A DNA stretch of 17,530 nt from REEP01 sp964603915 (GTDB taxonomy: Bacteria > Pseudomonadota > Alphaproteobacteria > Rhodospirillales > Defluviicoccaceae). A program made the translations under genes and the position numbers. How positions within the stretch are numbered: the stretch's first letter is position 1; each line of letters begins with the position of its first letter. Where the stretch lies: NCBI GenBank assembly GCA_964603915.1, contig CAZRWU010000051.1, positions 1-17,530 on the forward strand. Reading direction: 5' to 3'. Below, piece after piece: positions 1 to 6,954 of this stretch. The notes under the pieces are model-generated. The model ran no database searches. It was not told where the DNA came from and saw only the letters and a program-made list of their open reading frames with translations.

Positions 1-15
1 CGCGAGCGGGCGCGC

Positions 16-651
16 ATGCCCGAGCCTTTCGCCGCGGCCGGCGCGCTCGCGCGCCATCTGGTCGCCGGCGACACCGCCGCCGCCCGCGCCGTCGTCGCCG
101 AAAGCCACGCCGAGGGACACGGTTACGTCGCGATCGCCACCCACCTGTTCCAGCCGGCGCTCTACGAGATCGGGCGCGCGTGGGAGCGCAACGAGATCAC
201 CGTCGCCGAAGAGCATCTCGCGGCGGCGATCGTCCAGACGCTTCTCGTCGAGCTTTTCCTCAAGGGCCCGTTCCAGCCGCCCCACGGCCGCCGCGTCCTC
301 CTCGCCGGCATCGAGCACAATCATCACGTCATCGGCCTGCGCATTCTCGCCGACGCTTACGAGCTGGCCGGCTGGACGGCGCAGTACCTGGGAGCCGACA
401 CGCCGACGCCCGCCTTGCTCGCTCAGGTCGACCGGTTCCGCCCCGACGTCGTCGGACTGTCCGCCTCGCTGGTCCGCCAGCTTCCCACCCTGGGCCGCTC
501 CATCGCCGCGCTGCGCGCGGAATTCGGCGGGCGCTGCCCCGTCATCCTGGTCGGCGGCATCCCGACCAACCAGTTCGAGGGGGTCTGGCGGCATCTCGGC
601 GCCGATGGCTGGGGCCGGGACGCGGAAGCGGCGCTTCGCCAGACGCCTTGA
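16..651 (+). CDS. Cobalamin (B12)-binding domain protein, CarH-like sensor module
   Basis: The 211 residues resemble the B12 module of CarH/LitR light sensors and of methionine synthase. A helical cap (about 35-85) is followed by a Rossmann-like B12 domain (about 92-205). The cap carries W56 and E66-H67 in the spacing W-x9-EH, the signature of adenosylcobalamin photoreceptors. The lower-ligand motif DxHxxG reads N102-H-H104-V-I-G107, so H104 is the probable cobalt ligand and Asp is replaced by Asn. An SxL-like stretch (149-152), VGGIP (179-183) and a C-terminal GADGWGRDAEAAL (195-207) complete the fold. No MerR-type DNA-binding domain is visible. The reading frame is open back to base 1, so the ATG at 16 may be internal and more protein may lie outside the window. 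The likely role is a light- or cobalamin-dependent regulator or partner protein. The target is unknown, and no photobiology genes lie nearby. Confidence 0.82.
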   Translation: MPEPFAAAGALARHLVAGDTAAARAVVAESHAEGHGYVAIATHLFQPALYEIGRAWERNEITVAEEHLAAAIVQTLLVELFLKGPFQPPHGRRVLLAGIEHNHHVIGLRILADAYELAGWTAQYLGADTPTPALLAQVDRFRPDVVGLSASLVRQLPTLGRSIAALRAEFGGRCPVILVGGIPTNQFEGVWRHLGADGWGRDAEAALRQTP

Positions 652-669
652 CGGACGCGGGCGATCGCC

Positions 670-711
670 GCCGCTCGCTCGCGAGCGCCAAAGCCCCTGC
701 CGGCGAGCGGC
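670..711. terminator. Inverted repeat between converging genes, possible bidirectional terminator
   Basis: A perfect 9-base inverted repeat (GCCGCTCGC at 670-678, GCGAGCGGC at 703-711) encloses a 24-base loop. It lies in the 59-base gap between the stop of the B12 protein (651) and the stop of glucokinase (711-713, minus). There is no T-tract on either strand, so it is at best an imperfect intrinsic terminator. Confidence 0.3.
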
Positions 712-1670
712 TAGATGTCGTAGCGGTCGAGGAGGTGCTGCAGGCCGATGAAGGCCGGATACTCCGCGACGATGAGGTAGGCCGGCACCGGCGCGAGATA
801 GCTCTTGAAGCGTCCCTTGTCCTCGAAACGGCGGCGGAACGCCGACTTGAAAAAGGCCTCGCCGAGCCTGGGAACGATGCCCCCGCCGATATAGAGGCCG
901 CCGCGGGCGCCGAGGGTGAGCACGAGGTTTCCGGCGACGGTTCCGAGCATGGCGCAGAAGGTGTCGATCGCTTCCCGGCACACCGCGCACGAGCCATCCG
1001 CCGCCTTGCGGGTGATGTCGGGGGGCTCCAGCGGCTCGGCCGGCCGGCCTTCGAGATCGGCGATGGTGGTGTAGAGATTGACGATGCCCATTCCGCTCAC
1101 CACCCGCTCGGCCGAAACGTGGCCGTAGAGGGGCCGCAACCTGGCGAGGATCGCGCCCTCGCGGTCGTTCGCCGGCGCCATCGTCACATGCCCGCCTTCC
1201 GCCTCGAGGACGATCCAGTCGTCCTTGCTGGGCACCAGTCCGGACGTGCCGAGGCCCGTGCCGGGACCGATCAGCGCCTTCTGCTCCAGCGGAACCGGCT
1301 GATCGCCGCCGATCTGGATCAGGTCCGCGGTCGTCAGATAGGGCACGCCGTGGGCGACGGCGACGAAATCGTTGACCACCAAGAGCGTATCGAGACCGAG
1401 CGCGGCGCGGACCTCCTCGATGGAAAACTGCCACGGCAGGTTGGTCATGCTGACGAGATCGCCGGTGATCGGGCTGGCGATGGCGAAGGCTCCGAGAGCG
1501 AGGTCGGCCGGCCGGCCGACCCGGCCGAGGTAGCTGAGCGCCGCTTGATAAAGGCCGCCGTGGTCCTCGGTGGCCAGCACCATGATGTCGGCCGCGGGCT
1601 CGAGGCCGCGTTGTATGGCAAAGCGGACGTTGGTGCCCCCGATATCGGCCAGCAATCGCGCGACGGCCAT
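711..1670 (-). CDS. glk: Glucokinase (bacterial Glk family)
   Basis: ATP:D-glucose 6-phosphotransferase, which makes glucose-6-phosphate in the cytoplasm. At 319 residues it has the usual length of the proteobacterial Glk family (PF02685 type, not ROK). Visible motifs are the phosphate-1 loop DIGGTN (9-14), VNDF with the catalytic-region Asp near residue 100, the GPGTGLG glycine loop, EGGH followed by a GHVSAERVVSGMGIVNLY block, and IGGGIVPRL with the FEDKGRFKSYL block near the C-terminus. All of these line up with E. coli Glk. The ATG at 1668-1670 starts directly before the first beta strand, as expected, although the ribosome site (a GGGGAT about 13 bases upstream) is weak. The gene stands alone on the minus strand, convergent with the B12-binding gene and divergent from the amidohydrolase operon. 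No other sugar-use genes adjoin it. Confidence 0.95.
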   Translation of the reverse strand: MAVARLLADIGGTNVRFAIQRGLEPAADIMVLATEDHGGLYQAALSYLGRVGRPADLALGAFAIASPITGDLVSMTNLPWQFSIEEVRAALGLDTLLVVNDFVAVAHGVPYLTTADLIQIGGDQPVPLEQKALIGPGTGLGTSGLVPSKDDWIVLEAEGGHVTMAPANDREGAILARLRPLYGHVSAERVVSGMGIVNLYTTIADLEGRPAEPLEPPDITRKAADGSCAVCREAIDTFCAMLGTVAGNLVLTLGARGGLYIGGGIVPRLGEAFFKSAFRRRFEDKGRFKSYLAPVPAYLIVAEYPAFIGLQHLLDRYDI

Positions 1671-2069
1671 GGTTGGATCATCCCCATGCTTGCGGTTCTT
1701 GAGCGAGAATCGTCATACTAGGGCAACAATTCCCCCGGCGGCGATTCCAAAGTTTGCGCCGCGAAGGCGTCGCCGAAGGCCGGGCGCGGGGCGGCCGGCG
1801 GTCGTTGGCCGCGACCGCTCGCTTCCTTTGTCCCGAATGGCCCAGATCCCCACTCCAAAATGGGGCAATCGGCGCGGTTCATGCTCGCAAGGCGGGTTGA
1901 AACTCCGCGCATCGGGTTGCGCGCGCGCTCCCCCGCAACCAAAAGGACGCCGACTCGCGTAGGAAACGGTGGTTTCGGTCCTTTTTGGAGCGCGGGCGGT
2001 GGCTCCTCCCATCCCGCTCGGCTATGATGACCGGGCCCGAAAAGAATAAGAACGAGGAGAGATCCGGCG
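1671..2069. other. Non-coding divergent spacer between glk and the amidohydrolase operon
   Basis: About 400 bases hold the promoters of two divergent units. No ORF here has convincing codon use. On the minus strand, about 50 bases upstream of glk, there is a TAGTAT that could be a -10 box without a good -35. On the plus strand, TATGAT at 2023-2028 is the best -10 candidate for the amidohydrolase, with only a poor -35 (TGGCTC, 2000-2005). A nested imperfect inverted repeat lies at 1939-1988: CCAAAAGGAC pairs with GTCCTTTTTGG, and GAAAC pairs with GTTTC inside it. CCCCA...TGGGG at about 1849-1866 is a minor stem. Confidence 0.5.
2000..2028 (+). promoter_or_regulatory. Weak candidate sigma-70 promoter for the amidohydrolase-maf-aroE-coaE operon
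   Basis: TATGAT (2023-2028) matches the -10 consensus at 4 of 6 positions. A 17-base spacer leads back to TGGCTC (2000-2005), a poor -35. It sits about 40 bases upstream of the GTG start. This is the best match in the spacer by eye only. Confidence 0.25.
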
Positions 2070-3482
2070 GTGCGCGCGGTCGCCATTTTGCTCTGCCTGC
2101 TAATGTGTCTGGCGCCCGCCGTGGCGTGGCCGCAGAGCCCGTGGCTGGCCGTCGTCGGCGGCACCGTCATCGACGGCACCGGCCGGCCGCCGCAGCCGAA
2201 CACGACCGTCCTGATCGACGACGAGCACATCTTCGCCGTCGGGCCCGCCGATGAGGTCGATGTGCCGACGGAGGCGCGGATCCTCGACGCGACCGGCAAG
2301 TGGATCATTCCCGGCCTGATCGACGCCCATATCCATTTCTTTCAGTCCGGCGACATCTACGCCCGCCCCGACATCATGGATCTGCGCGACGTCAAGCCGT
2401 ATGCCCAGGAGATCGAAAAGGTTCGGGAAAACCTGCCGCAGACGTTCGCCCGCTACATCGCGAGCGGCGTGACCAGCGTCATCGACGCCGGCGGACCGTT
2501 CTGGACCTTCGACGTCCGCGCCCTCGCCGAGCGCATCCCGCGCGCGCCGCGCGTCGCCGTTACCGGCCCGCTGCTCAGCAGCGGCGCGCCGCAAAAGCTG
2601 CAGGACCTGGACGATCCGCCGATCATCCCTGTCGCCACCCCCGAGGAGGGCCGCGCCGCGGTCGACCGGCTCCTCGCCTACAAGCCGGACTCGATCAAGA
2701 TCTGGCTGGTGAGCGGGAAACGCGACCTGGAAACGGAGATGGCCTGGGTCCGCGCCGTCATCGCCGCCGCCCGGGCCGCCGATGTCCCGGTCATGGTCCA
2801 CGCCACCGAACGCGCCATGGCCCGCGCCGTGGTCGCGGCGGGCGCCGACATCCTCACCCACAGCATCCGCGATCGGCCGATCGACGACGGCCTGCTCGCC
2901 ATGATGCGGGACAACAAGGTGGTCTACACGACCTCGCTCGTCGTCGACGAGAGCTATCGGCAGGTCTTCGGCGGCCGGGTCGAGTTTCTCGATATCGAGC
3001 GGCGGCTGGGCAACCCCGCGGCGATCGGCAGCCTCATGCGTCAGAACGCCGGGACGTTGGACCTCGTCGCGCCGGAGCAGCCCCAGGCGGCCGCCCTGCG
3101 CGGACCCGACCCGATGGCAGCCGACAACCTGCGCCGGGTGCTCGCGCGCGGAATCACCATCGCCGCCGCCTCCGATGCCGGCAACATCGGCACTCTGCAC
3201 GGCCCCGCCCTGCATCGCGAACTCGAACTGACGGTCGAGGCCGGACTGACGCCGATGCAGGCGCTGACCGCCGCGACCAGGGGCGGGGCCAGCGCGATGC
3301 GCCGGCTCGACGAGCTGGGCAGCCTCGAGGCGGGCAAGCTCGCCGACCTGGTGGTGCTGGACAGGGATCCGCTCGCCGACATCAGCAACACCCAGGCCAT
3401 CTACCGCGTGGTCAAGGGCGGCCAGATCTTCGACCCCGACGAAATCGCCGCCGAGCTGCGCAAGAACAAGCAGGATCCATGA
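2070..3482 (+). CDS. Secreted metal-dependent amidohydrolase (imidazolonepropionase/prolidase-like)
   Basis: A 470-residue member of the amidohydrolase superfamily (COG1228 type). Residues 1-19 form a signal peptide ending in AVA before W20, so the enzyme should work in the periplasm or at the envelope. Metal-site residues are visible: H87-x-H89 in GLIDAHIH, a candidate carboxylated lysine K210 in SIKIW, H244 in MVHA, H264 in LTHS and D369 in SDAGN. The C-terminal GSLEAGKLADLVVLDRDP (417-434) is the classic amidohydrolase closing beta sandwich. Relatives cleave Xaa-Pro or Xaa-Arg/Lys dipeptides or cyclic amides, and the substrate cannot be read here. The GTG start is supported by GAGGAGAG (2054-2061) 8 bases upstream and by the intact signal peptide. 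It is the first gene of an operon and shares a 4-base ATGA overlap with maf. Confidence 0.9.
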   Translation: MRAVAILLCLLMCLAPAVAWPQSPWLAVVGGTVIDGTGRPPQPNTTVLIDDEHIFAVGPADEVDVPTEARILDATGKWIIPGLIDAHIHFFQSGDIYARPDIMDLRDVKPYAQEIEKVRENLPQTFARYIASGVTSVIDAGGPFWTFDVRALAERIPRAPRVAVTGPLLSSGAPQKLQDLDDPPIIPVATPEEGRAAVDRLLAYKPDSIKIWLVSGKRDLETEMAWVRAVIAAARAADVPVMVHATERAMARAVVAAGADILTHSIRDRPIDDGLLAMMRDNKVVYTTSLVVDESYRQVFGGRVEFLDIERRLGNPAAIGSLMRQNAGTLDLVAPEQPQAAALRGPDPMAADNLRRVLARGITIAAASDAGNIGTLHGPALHRELELTVEAGLTPMQALTAATRGGASAMRRLDELGSLEAGKLADLVVLDRDPLADISNTQAIYRVVKGGQIFDPDEIAAELRKNKQDP

Positions 3483-4099
3483 CGCCCCGGGAACATCGCG
3501 ACGCCGCCGCTCTCGTGCTCGCTTCGGCGAGCGAAGCGCGGCGGCGCCTGCTCGCCGCCGCCGGCATCGCGGCCGTCGTCGATCCCTCGGGCGTGGATGA
3601 GGACGCGATCAAGGCCGCCGCGCGCGCGGCCGACGACGGTCCCGACGCCACGGCGGTGGCGCTGGCCGAGGCCAAGGCCCTCGCCGTGTCGCGGCGGCGC
3701 GCCGGCGTCCTCGTCATCGGCGCCGACCAGATCCTCGTCTGCGGCCCCCGCGTCTTCGACAAGGCGGCGAACGCCGAACAGGCGGCCGAGACGCTGCGCT
3801 TGCTGCGCGGCCGGAGCCACCGCCTGATCAGCGCCGTCGTCCTCGCCCGCGACGGCGCGACGCTGTGGCGCTACGCCGAGAACGCCTGGCTGACGATGCG
3901 GCCGTTTTCCGACGCCTTTCTCGCCCGCTATCTCGAGGAGGCGGGCGACGACGCGCTGACCTCCGTCGGCGCGTACCGCATCGAGGGCCGGGGCATCCAG
4001 TTGTTCTCGCAGATCGCCGGCGACCATTTCACAATACTGGGGCTGCCGCTGATGCCGCTGATGAAGGTTCTGCGCGAGCAGGGAGCGCTCGCCTCGTGA
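3479..4099 (+). CDS. maf: Maf/YceF-type nucleoside triphosphate pyrophosphatase
   Basis: Hydrolyses non-canonical or modified nucleoside triphosphates to the monophosphate and PPi, a house-cleaning role linked to septum control in some bacteria. At 206 residues it has normal Maf length. The N-terminal LASASEARRRLL (14-25) is the Maf signature (usually LASxSPRR; the Pro is Ala here). V79-I-G-A-D-Q84 holds the catalytic Asp D83. SVGAYRIEGRG (162-172) and GDHFTILGLPL (181-191) are the conserved C-terminal blocks of the alphaproteobacterial version. The GADQ variant suggests the YceF-like branch, but nucleotide preference cannot be decided from this. The start overlaps the amidohydrolase stop (ATGA) and the stop overlaps the aroE start (GTGA), so translation is probably coupled across all three genes. 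Confidence 0.93.
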   Translation: MTPREHRDAAALVLASASEARRRLLAAAGIAAVVDPSGVDEDAIKAAARAADDGPDATAVALAEAKALAVSRRRAGVLVIGADQILVCGPRVFDKAANAEQAAETLRLLRGRSHRLISAVVLARDGATLWRYAENAWLTMRPFSDAFLARYLEEAGDDALTSVGAYRIEGRGIQLFSQIAGDHFTILGLPLMPLMKVLREQGALAS

Positions 4100-4959
4100 G
4101 CGGCGGCGGAACCCGCGTCGCCGGGGTGATCGGCTGGCCGGTCGCCCACTCGCTCTCGCCCCGGCTGCACGGCTACTGGCTCGCCCGGCATGGCGTCGAC
4201 GGCGCCTACGTGCCCCTGGCGGTGGCGCCGGAGCATCTCGAACAGGCGCTCGCGGCGCTGCCCGCGCTCGGTTTCGCGGGCGTCAACGTGACCGTGCCGC
4301 ATAAGGAGCGCGCTCTCGCCGCCGTCGACGAGGCCACGCCGGTGGCCCGCCGGATCGGCGCCGTCAACACGTTGATCGTAAGTCCGGGCGGGCGCCTGAT
4401 CGGGACCAACACCGACGCCGACGGCTTCATCGAGAACCTCTACGAGCAGGCTCCCGGTTGGCGGCCGGCGGCGGGGCCGGCTCTGGTGCTCGGCGCTGGC
4501 GGCGCGGCCCGCGCGGTCGTCGCCGCGCTGATCGACGCCGGCGCGCCGGCGTTGCGCATCGCCAACCGCCACCGCGCTCGCGCCGCCGCAATCGCCCGGG
4601 ATTTCGGTGGCCCCGAACCGGGCGCCTCCATCACGGTCCTGCCCTGGGAAGAGCGGTCGGCGACGCTCGCCGACATCGCGCTCCTGGTCAACACGACGAG
4701 TCTCGGCATGGCCGGCCAACCGCCGCTGGAACTGGATCTGGCGCTGCTGCCGCCGACGGCGACCGTCGTCGACATCGTCTATCGGCCGCTGATCACGCCC
4801 CTCCTCGCCGCCGCCGCGGCGCGCGGCAATCCCGTCGTCGACGGTCTCGGCATGCTGCTGCATCAGGCCCGCCCCGCCTTCGCCGCCTGGTTCGGCGTCG
4901 AGCCGGCGGTGACCGGCGCGCTGCGCCGGTTCGTGCTGGAAGCGCTCGGCGAGGGATAA
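4096..4959 (+). CDS. aroE: Shikimate dehydrogenase (NADP+)
   Basis: Reduces 3-dehydroshikimate to shikimate in aromatic amino acid synthesis. The start is taken as the GTG overlapping the maf stop, giving 287 residues, typical for AroE. Substrate-side motifs are GWPVAHSLSP (13-22), VNVTVPHK with the catalytic lysine K70, GAVNT (88-92), and NTDADG (105-110) with the catalytic-dyad Asp D107. The NADP-binding loop is GAGGAARA (133-140), followed by the NR element at 157-158 that selects the 2'-phosphate of NADP. NTTSLGM (199-205), DIVYRPLITPLL (226-237) and DGLGMLLHQA (249-258) are conserved C-terminal blocks. The maf-aroE-coaE order is the usual one in alphaproteobacteria. Confidence 0.96.
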   Translation: MSGGGTRVAGVIGWPVAHSLSPRLHGYWLARHGVDGAYVPLAVAPEHLEQALAALPALGFAGVNVTVPHKERALAAVDEATPVARRIGAVNTLIVSPGGRLIGTNTDADGFIENLYEQAPGWRPAAGPALVLGAGGAARAVVAALIDAGAPALRIANRHRARAAAIARDFGGPEPGASITVLPWEERSATLADIALLVNTTSLGMAGQPPLELDLALLPPTATVVDIVYRPLITPLLAAAAARGNPVVDGLGMLLHQARPAFAAWFGVEPAVTGALRRFVLEALGEG

Positions 4960-4966
4960 CGGGCGC

Positions 4967-5647
4967 ATGATCGTTCTCGGCCTCACCGGCTCGATCGCGA
5001 TGGGCAAATCGACCGCCGCCGGCATGTTCCGCCGTCTCGGCGTGCCGGTGTTCGACGCCGACCGCAGCGTCCATCGCCACCTCGCGGCCAACGGGCGGGC
5101 GATCGCCGCCGTCGCCGCCGCCTTCCCCGGCGTCGCGCGGAACGGGCGGATCGACCGCGCCGTTCTCGCCGCGGCGGTGTTCGGCGACGACGACGCCCTC
5201 GCTCGCCTCGAGGCGATCCTGCATCCGCTTGTCCATGCCGATCAGGAGCGGTTTCTCAGAATCGCCGCCCGCCATGGCGAGCGCCTGGTCGTGCTCGACG
5301 TCCCCCTCCTGTTCGAAACGGGGTGGGAGCGCCATTGCGACGCCGTCGCCGTGGTCTCGGCGCCGCTGTTCGTGCAGATGCAGCGGCTGAAGGCGCGGCC
5401 GGGGATGGATCGCGAACGCCTGGAGACGACGCTGGCCCGCCAGACGCCCGACGCGGAAAAGCGCCGCCGCGCCGATTACGTTATCCCGACCGGGCGCAGC
5501 CGGGGCGAAACCATGCGCGTGATCGCCCGGATCGTCCGGGAGCTGCGTGCGGAAACCGCCGCCCCCCGCCGCCGGCGGGGACGCCGCCGCCGCGCCGCCC
5601 CCGGCGGGGCCGGTCACGCCAGCAGGGCGAAGTCCACTGTCCAGTAG
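4967..5647 (+). CDS. coaE: Dephospho-CoA kinase
   Basis: Carries out the last step of coenzyme A synthesis, the ATP-dependent 3'-phosphorylation of dephospho-CoA. The P-loop GSIAMGKST is at 8-16. FDAD with D32 (dephospho-CoA side), an ILHPLVH block (about 84-90), DVPLLFETGWE (about 111-121) and a RRRADYVI lid/C-terminal block (about 166-174) are all present. At 226 residues it is about 20-25 longer than usual. The extra tail from about residue 198 is very Arg/Ala-rich (RRRRGRRRR-like) and looks non-essential. That tail runs through two GC hairpins and overlaps the last 34 bases of the convergent CAP gene. The start ATG lies 7 bases after the aroE stop. In many alphaproteobacteria dnaQ follows here, and it is absent. 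Confidence 0.94.
   Translation: MIVLGLTGSIAMGKSTAAGMFRRLGVPVFDADRSVHRHLAANGRAIAAVAAAFPGVARNGRIDRAVLAAAVFGDDDALARLEAILHPLVHADQERFLRIAARHGERLVVLDVPLLFETGWERHCDAVAVVSAPLFVQMQRLKARPGMDRERLETTLARQTPDAEKRRRADYVIPTGRSRGETMRVIARIVRELRAETAAPRRRRGRRRRAAPGGAGHASRAKSTVQ
5564..5580 (-). terminator. GC hairpin beyond the CAP gene, possible terminator
   Basis: A perfect 7-base stem (CCCCGCC at 5564-5570, GGCGGGG at 5574-5580) with a 3-base loop lies 34 bases past the stop of the minus-strand CAP gene and inside the coaE tail. A second, shorter GC stem lies at 5599-5609. No proper T-tract follows on the minus strand (only a TTT further on), so termination activity is uncertain. Confidence 0.3.
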
Positions 5648-6501
5648 TGATGATAGTTGACGCTGCCGGCATCGTTGGCGAGGTATTCGTAGCCGACGCC
5701 GATGTCGTCCCAGTTGCCCAGCATGTTGGCGCGGTGACCGTCGCTCGCTTTCCAGGCGTCGAACACCTTCTGCGGCGTCGACTGGCCCGCCGCGATGTTC
5801 TCGCCAACGGCCCGCCACTTGTATCCTTCTTCCGATACCCGCGCCCCGACCCGCGCGCCGTCGGAGCCGGTGTGGCTGAAGAAGTCGTTCCGCGCCATGT
5901 CCTGGCTGTGCTCGTCGGCGGCGGTGTTGAGCGCGGGCTTGTCGGTCAGCGCCTTCTTGCCGTTCTCGGCGCGAAACGCGTTGATCAGGTCCCTCACCTG
6001 CGCCTCGAACGCGTCGAGCGTGGCGCCCGTGTCGGATGAGCCGCCGGGCGAGGGAACGGACGTCGAGGCGGCGTCGCCGGTCCGGATGAAATCGATGTAG
6101 TCGAAGCGGGCGTACTCCGCGCCGTTGGCCTTGCCGTAGAGGCTGAACGGATCGCCCTTTTTCAGCGCGATGTCGGGATGGGTGACCTTGGTGGCGTGCG
6201 TGGCGGCGGTCGGCGCGCCGGCGCCGAGGTTCTGGTCGAAGGCGAACGACGCCTTGTCGCCCGCCACCGTCACCGCCGCCGGCGACTTGCCGTCGTTCTC
6301 GTCGTAGTAGCCGACCTCGACCCGGTAGGCGCCGGCCTCGCCGCCGAACACGCCGTCGGCCCGCCCCGTCGCGCCGCTGTAGTGTTGCGTGCCGATGAAC
6401 TTTCCGGATGACGCATCGGCGCCGCTCGCGGACTCGACGCGGTAACCGCTGAGCTTGAGAGTTTCGGCTTCGTAACGATAGCCGTTCGGCAAAGTGATCA
6501 T
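5614..6501 (-). CDS. CAP/SCP-domain protein with N-terminal CBM-like beta domain, no signal peptide
   Basis: The 295 residues form two parts joined by a Ser/Gly/Pro linker (about 143-160). The N-terminal part (1-142) is beta-rich and resembles a CBM6-type carbohydrate-binding module (EAETLKLSGY near 11-20, then YRVEVGYYDENDG and YIDFIR). The C-terminal part (about 163-292) is a CAP/SCP domain: DEHSQDMARNDFFSH with H198 and H210, GENIAAG with E234, SDGHRANML with H256, and a terminal YWTVDFA. Bacterial CAP proteins are usually secreted and several bind lipids or the cell wall. Here the ORF starts directly with the first module and has no signal peptide or membrane helix, so export, if any, would need a leaderless route such as type I secretion. 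An AAGGA site (6510-6514) 8 bases before the ATG supports the start. The exact function is unknown. Confidence 0.85.
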   Translation of the reverse strand: MITLPNGYRYEAETLKLSGYRVESASGADASSGKFIGTQHYSGATGRADGVFGGEAGAYRVEVGYYDENDGKSPAAVTVAGDKASFAFDQNLGAGAPTAATHATKVTHPDIALKKGDPFSLYGKANGAEYARFDYIDFIRTGDAASTSVPSPGGSSDTGATLDAFEAQVRDLINAFRAENGKKALTDKPALNTAADEHSQDMARNDFFSHTGSDGARVGARVSEEGYKWRAVGENIAAGQSTPQKVFDAWKASDGHRANMLGNWDDIGVGYEYLANDAGSVNYHHYWTVDFALLA

Positions 6502-6564
6502 GCTTGTGGTCCTTATTATCCTTCAAAGGAAAGGGCGGAAGTGGTTCAGTAATAGAAAGAAGGG

Positions 6565-6601
6565 AAAAAATTTCTGCGGCGGAACGCGCCGGTTCTTCCG
6601 C
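6565..6601 (-). terminator. Hairpin with downstream T-run in the CAP gene leader, attenuator-like
   Basis: Read on the minus strand, GCGGAA and TTCCGC (6601-6596 and 6584-6579) form a 6-base stem with an 11-base loop. Eight bases later a run of six T (plus-strand A6 at 6565-6570) follows. It lies between the CAP start and any promoter further right, so it could act as a leader attenuator. The T-run is further from the stem than in a classical terminator. Confidence 0.25.
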
Positions 6602-6650
6602 GCGGGGGCAGTCCGATGCGCTCATAGAGACTGCCAGACCCGGAGACAAG

Positions 6651-6691
6651 GACGATGAAATGACCTCAACTGGGTGTCATTTCATGTCTTT
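6651..6691 (+). terminator. Strong hairpin followed by TTTT, terminator or end of a small RNA
   Basis: ATGAAATGAC (6655-6664) and GTCATTTCAT (6676-6685) are a perfect 10-base inverted repeat with an 11-base loop. With one bulged G the stem extends by GAC/GTC at 6651-6653 and 6686-6688. TTTTCT follows directly on the plus strand. No annotated plus-strand gene ends nearby (coaE stops 1 kb upstream), so it may close an unannotated transcript or be an operator. Confidence 0.4.
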
Positions 6692-6862
6692 TCTCCCAAC
6701 GCCGATCTTGTGCATGAAGAATATGGCGAGACTATGGACGCTATGGACGCCGTCCCCGGCGATGGCGGGGGAGATTGGCGGCGTGATGCGGCGCGGTTGC
6801 GTCGGATCAGCCCGGTTGCGGCCGCTTAACCCCCGAGCGCCCCGGCGGGTCGCCTCCCGGCC

Positions 6863-6892
6863 CTTGACCGTGCCCGCCCGCCGGCTTACATC
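6863..6892 (+). promoter_or_regulatory. Candidate heat-shock-type promoter of hslVU
   Basis: CTTG (6863-6866), an 18-base spacer and CTTACAT (6885-6891) fit the alphaproteobacterial sigma-32 pattern CTTG-N17/18-CYTATNT with one mismatch. The same place also offers a sigma-70 TTGACC -35 (6864-6869) with a weaker -10. It lies about 65 bases upstream of hslV, and hslVU is a heat-shock operon in other proteobacteria. The assignment is by pattern only. Confidence 0.45.
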
Positions 6893-6954
6893 GTCGGCGG
6901 CAGCGAAGCGTCAAGCGCCAGCCGTTCACGATCCACGATCATTGGGACGTCAGC

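Larger units (their letters stand above)
6502..6954. other. Non-coding spacer between the CAP gene and hslV
   Basis: About 450 bases without a credible ORF. Its left part is the leader of the minus-strand CAP gene. It contains two hairpins (6579-6601 and 6651-6688), a 9-base tandem repeat (TATGGACGC twice, about 6734-6751) and, at the right, a likely promoter for hslV (6863-6892). The left 200 bases are noticeably more A/T-rich than the surrounding genes, as expected for a regulatory region. Confidence 0.5.

Noticed and set aside
180..1721. Long plus-strand ORF across the B12 gene and antisense to glk
   Set aside because: Its protein is Arg/Gly-rich low-complexity sequence with no family motif. 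Both real genes in this span have clear motifs, and long antisense ORFs are expected at this GC content.
6707..6735. CTTG ... CTAT as an alternative heat-shock promoter for hslV
   Set aside because: The spacing is 21 bases rather than 17-18, and it lies much further from the gene than the better match at 6863-6892.
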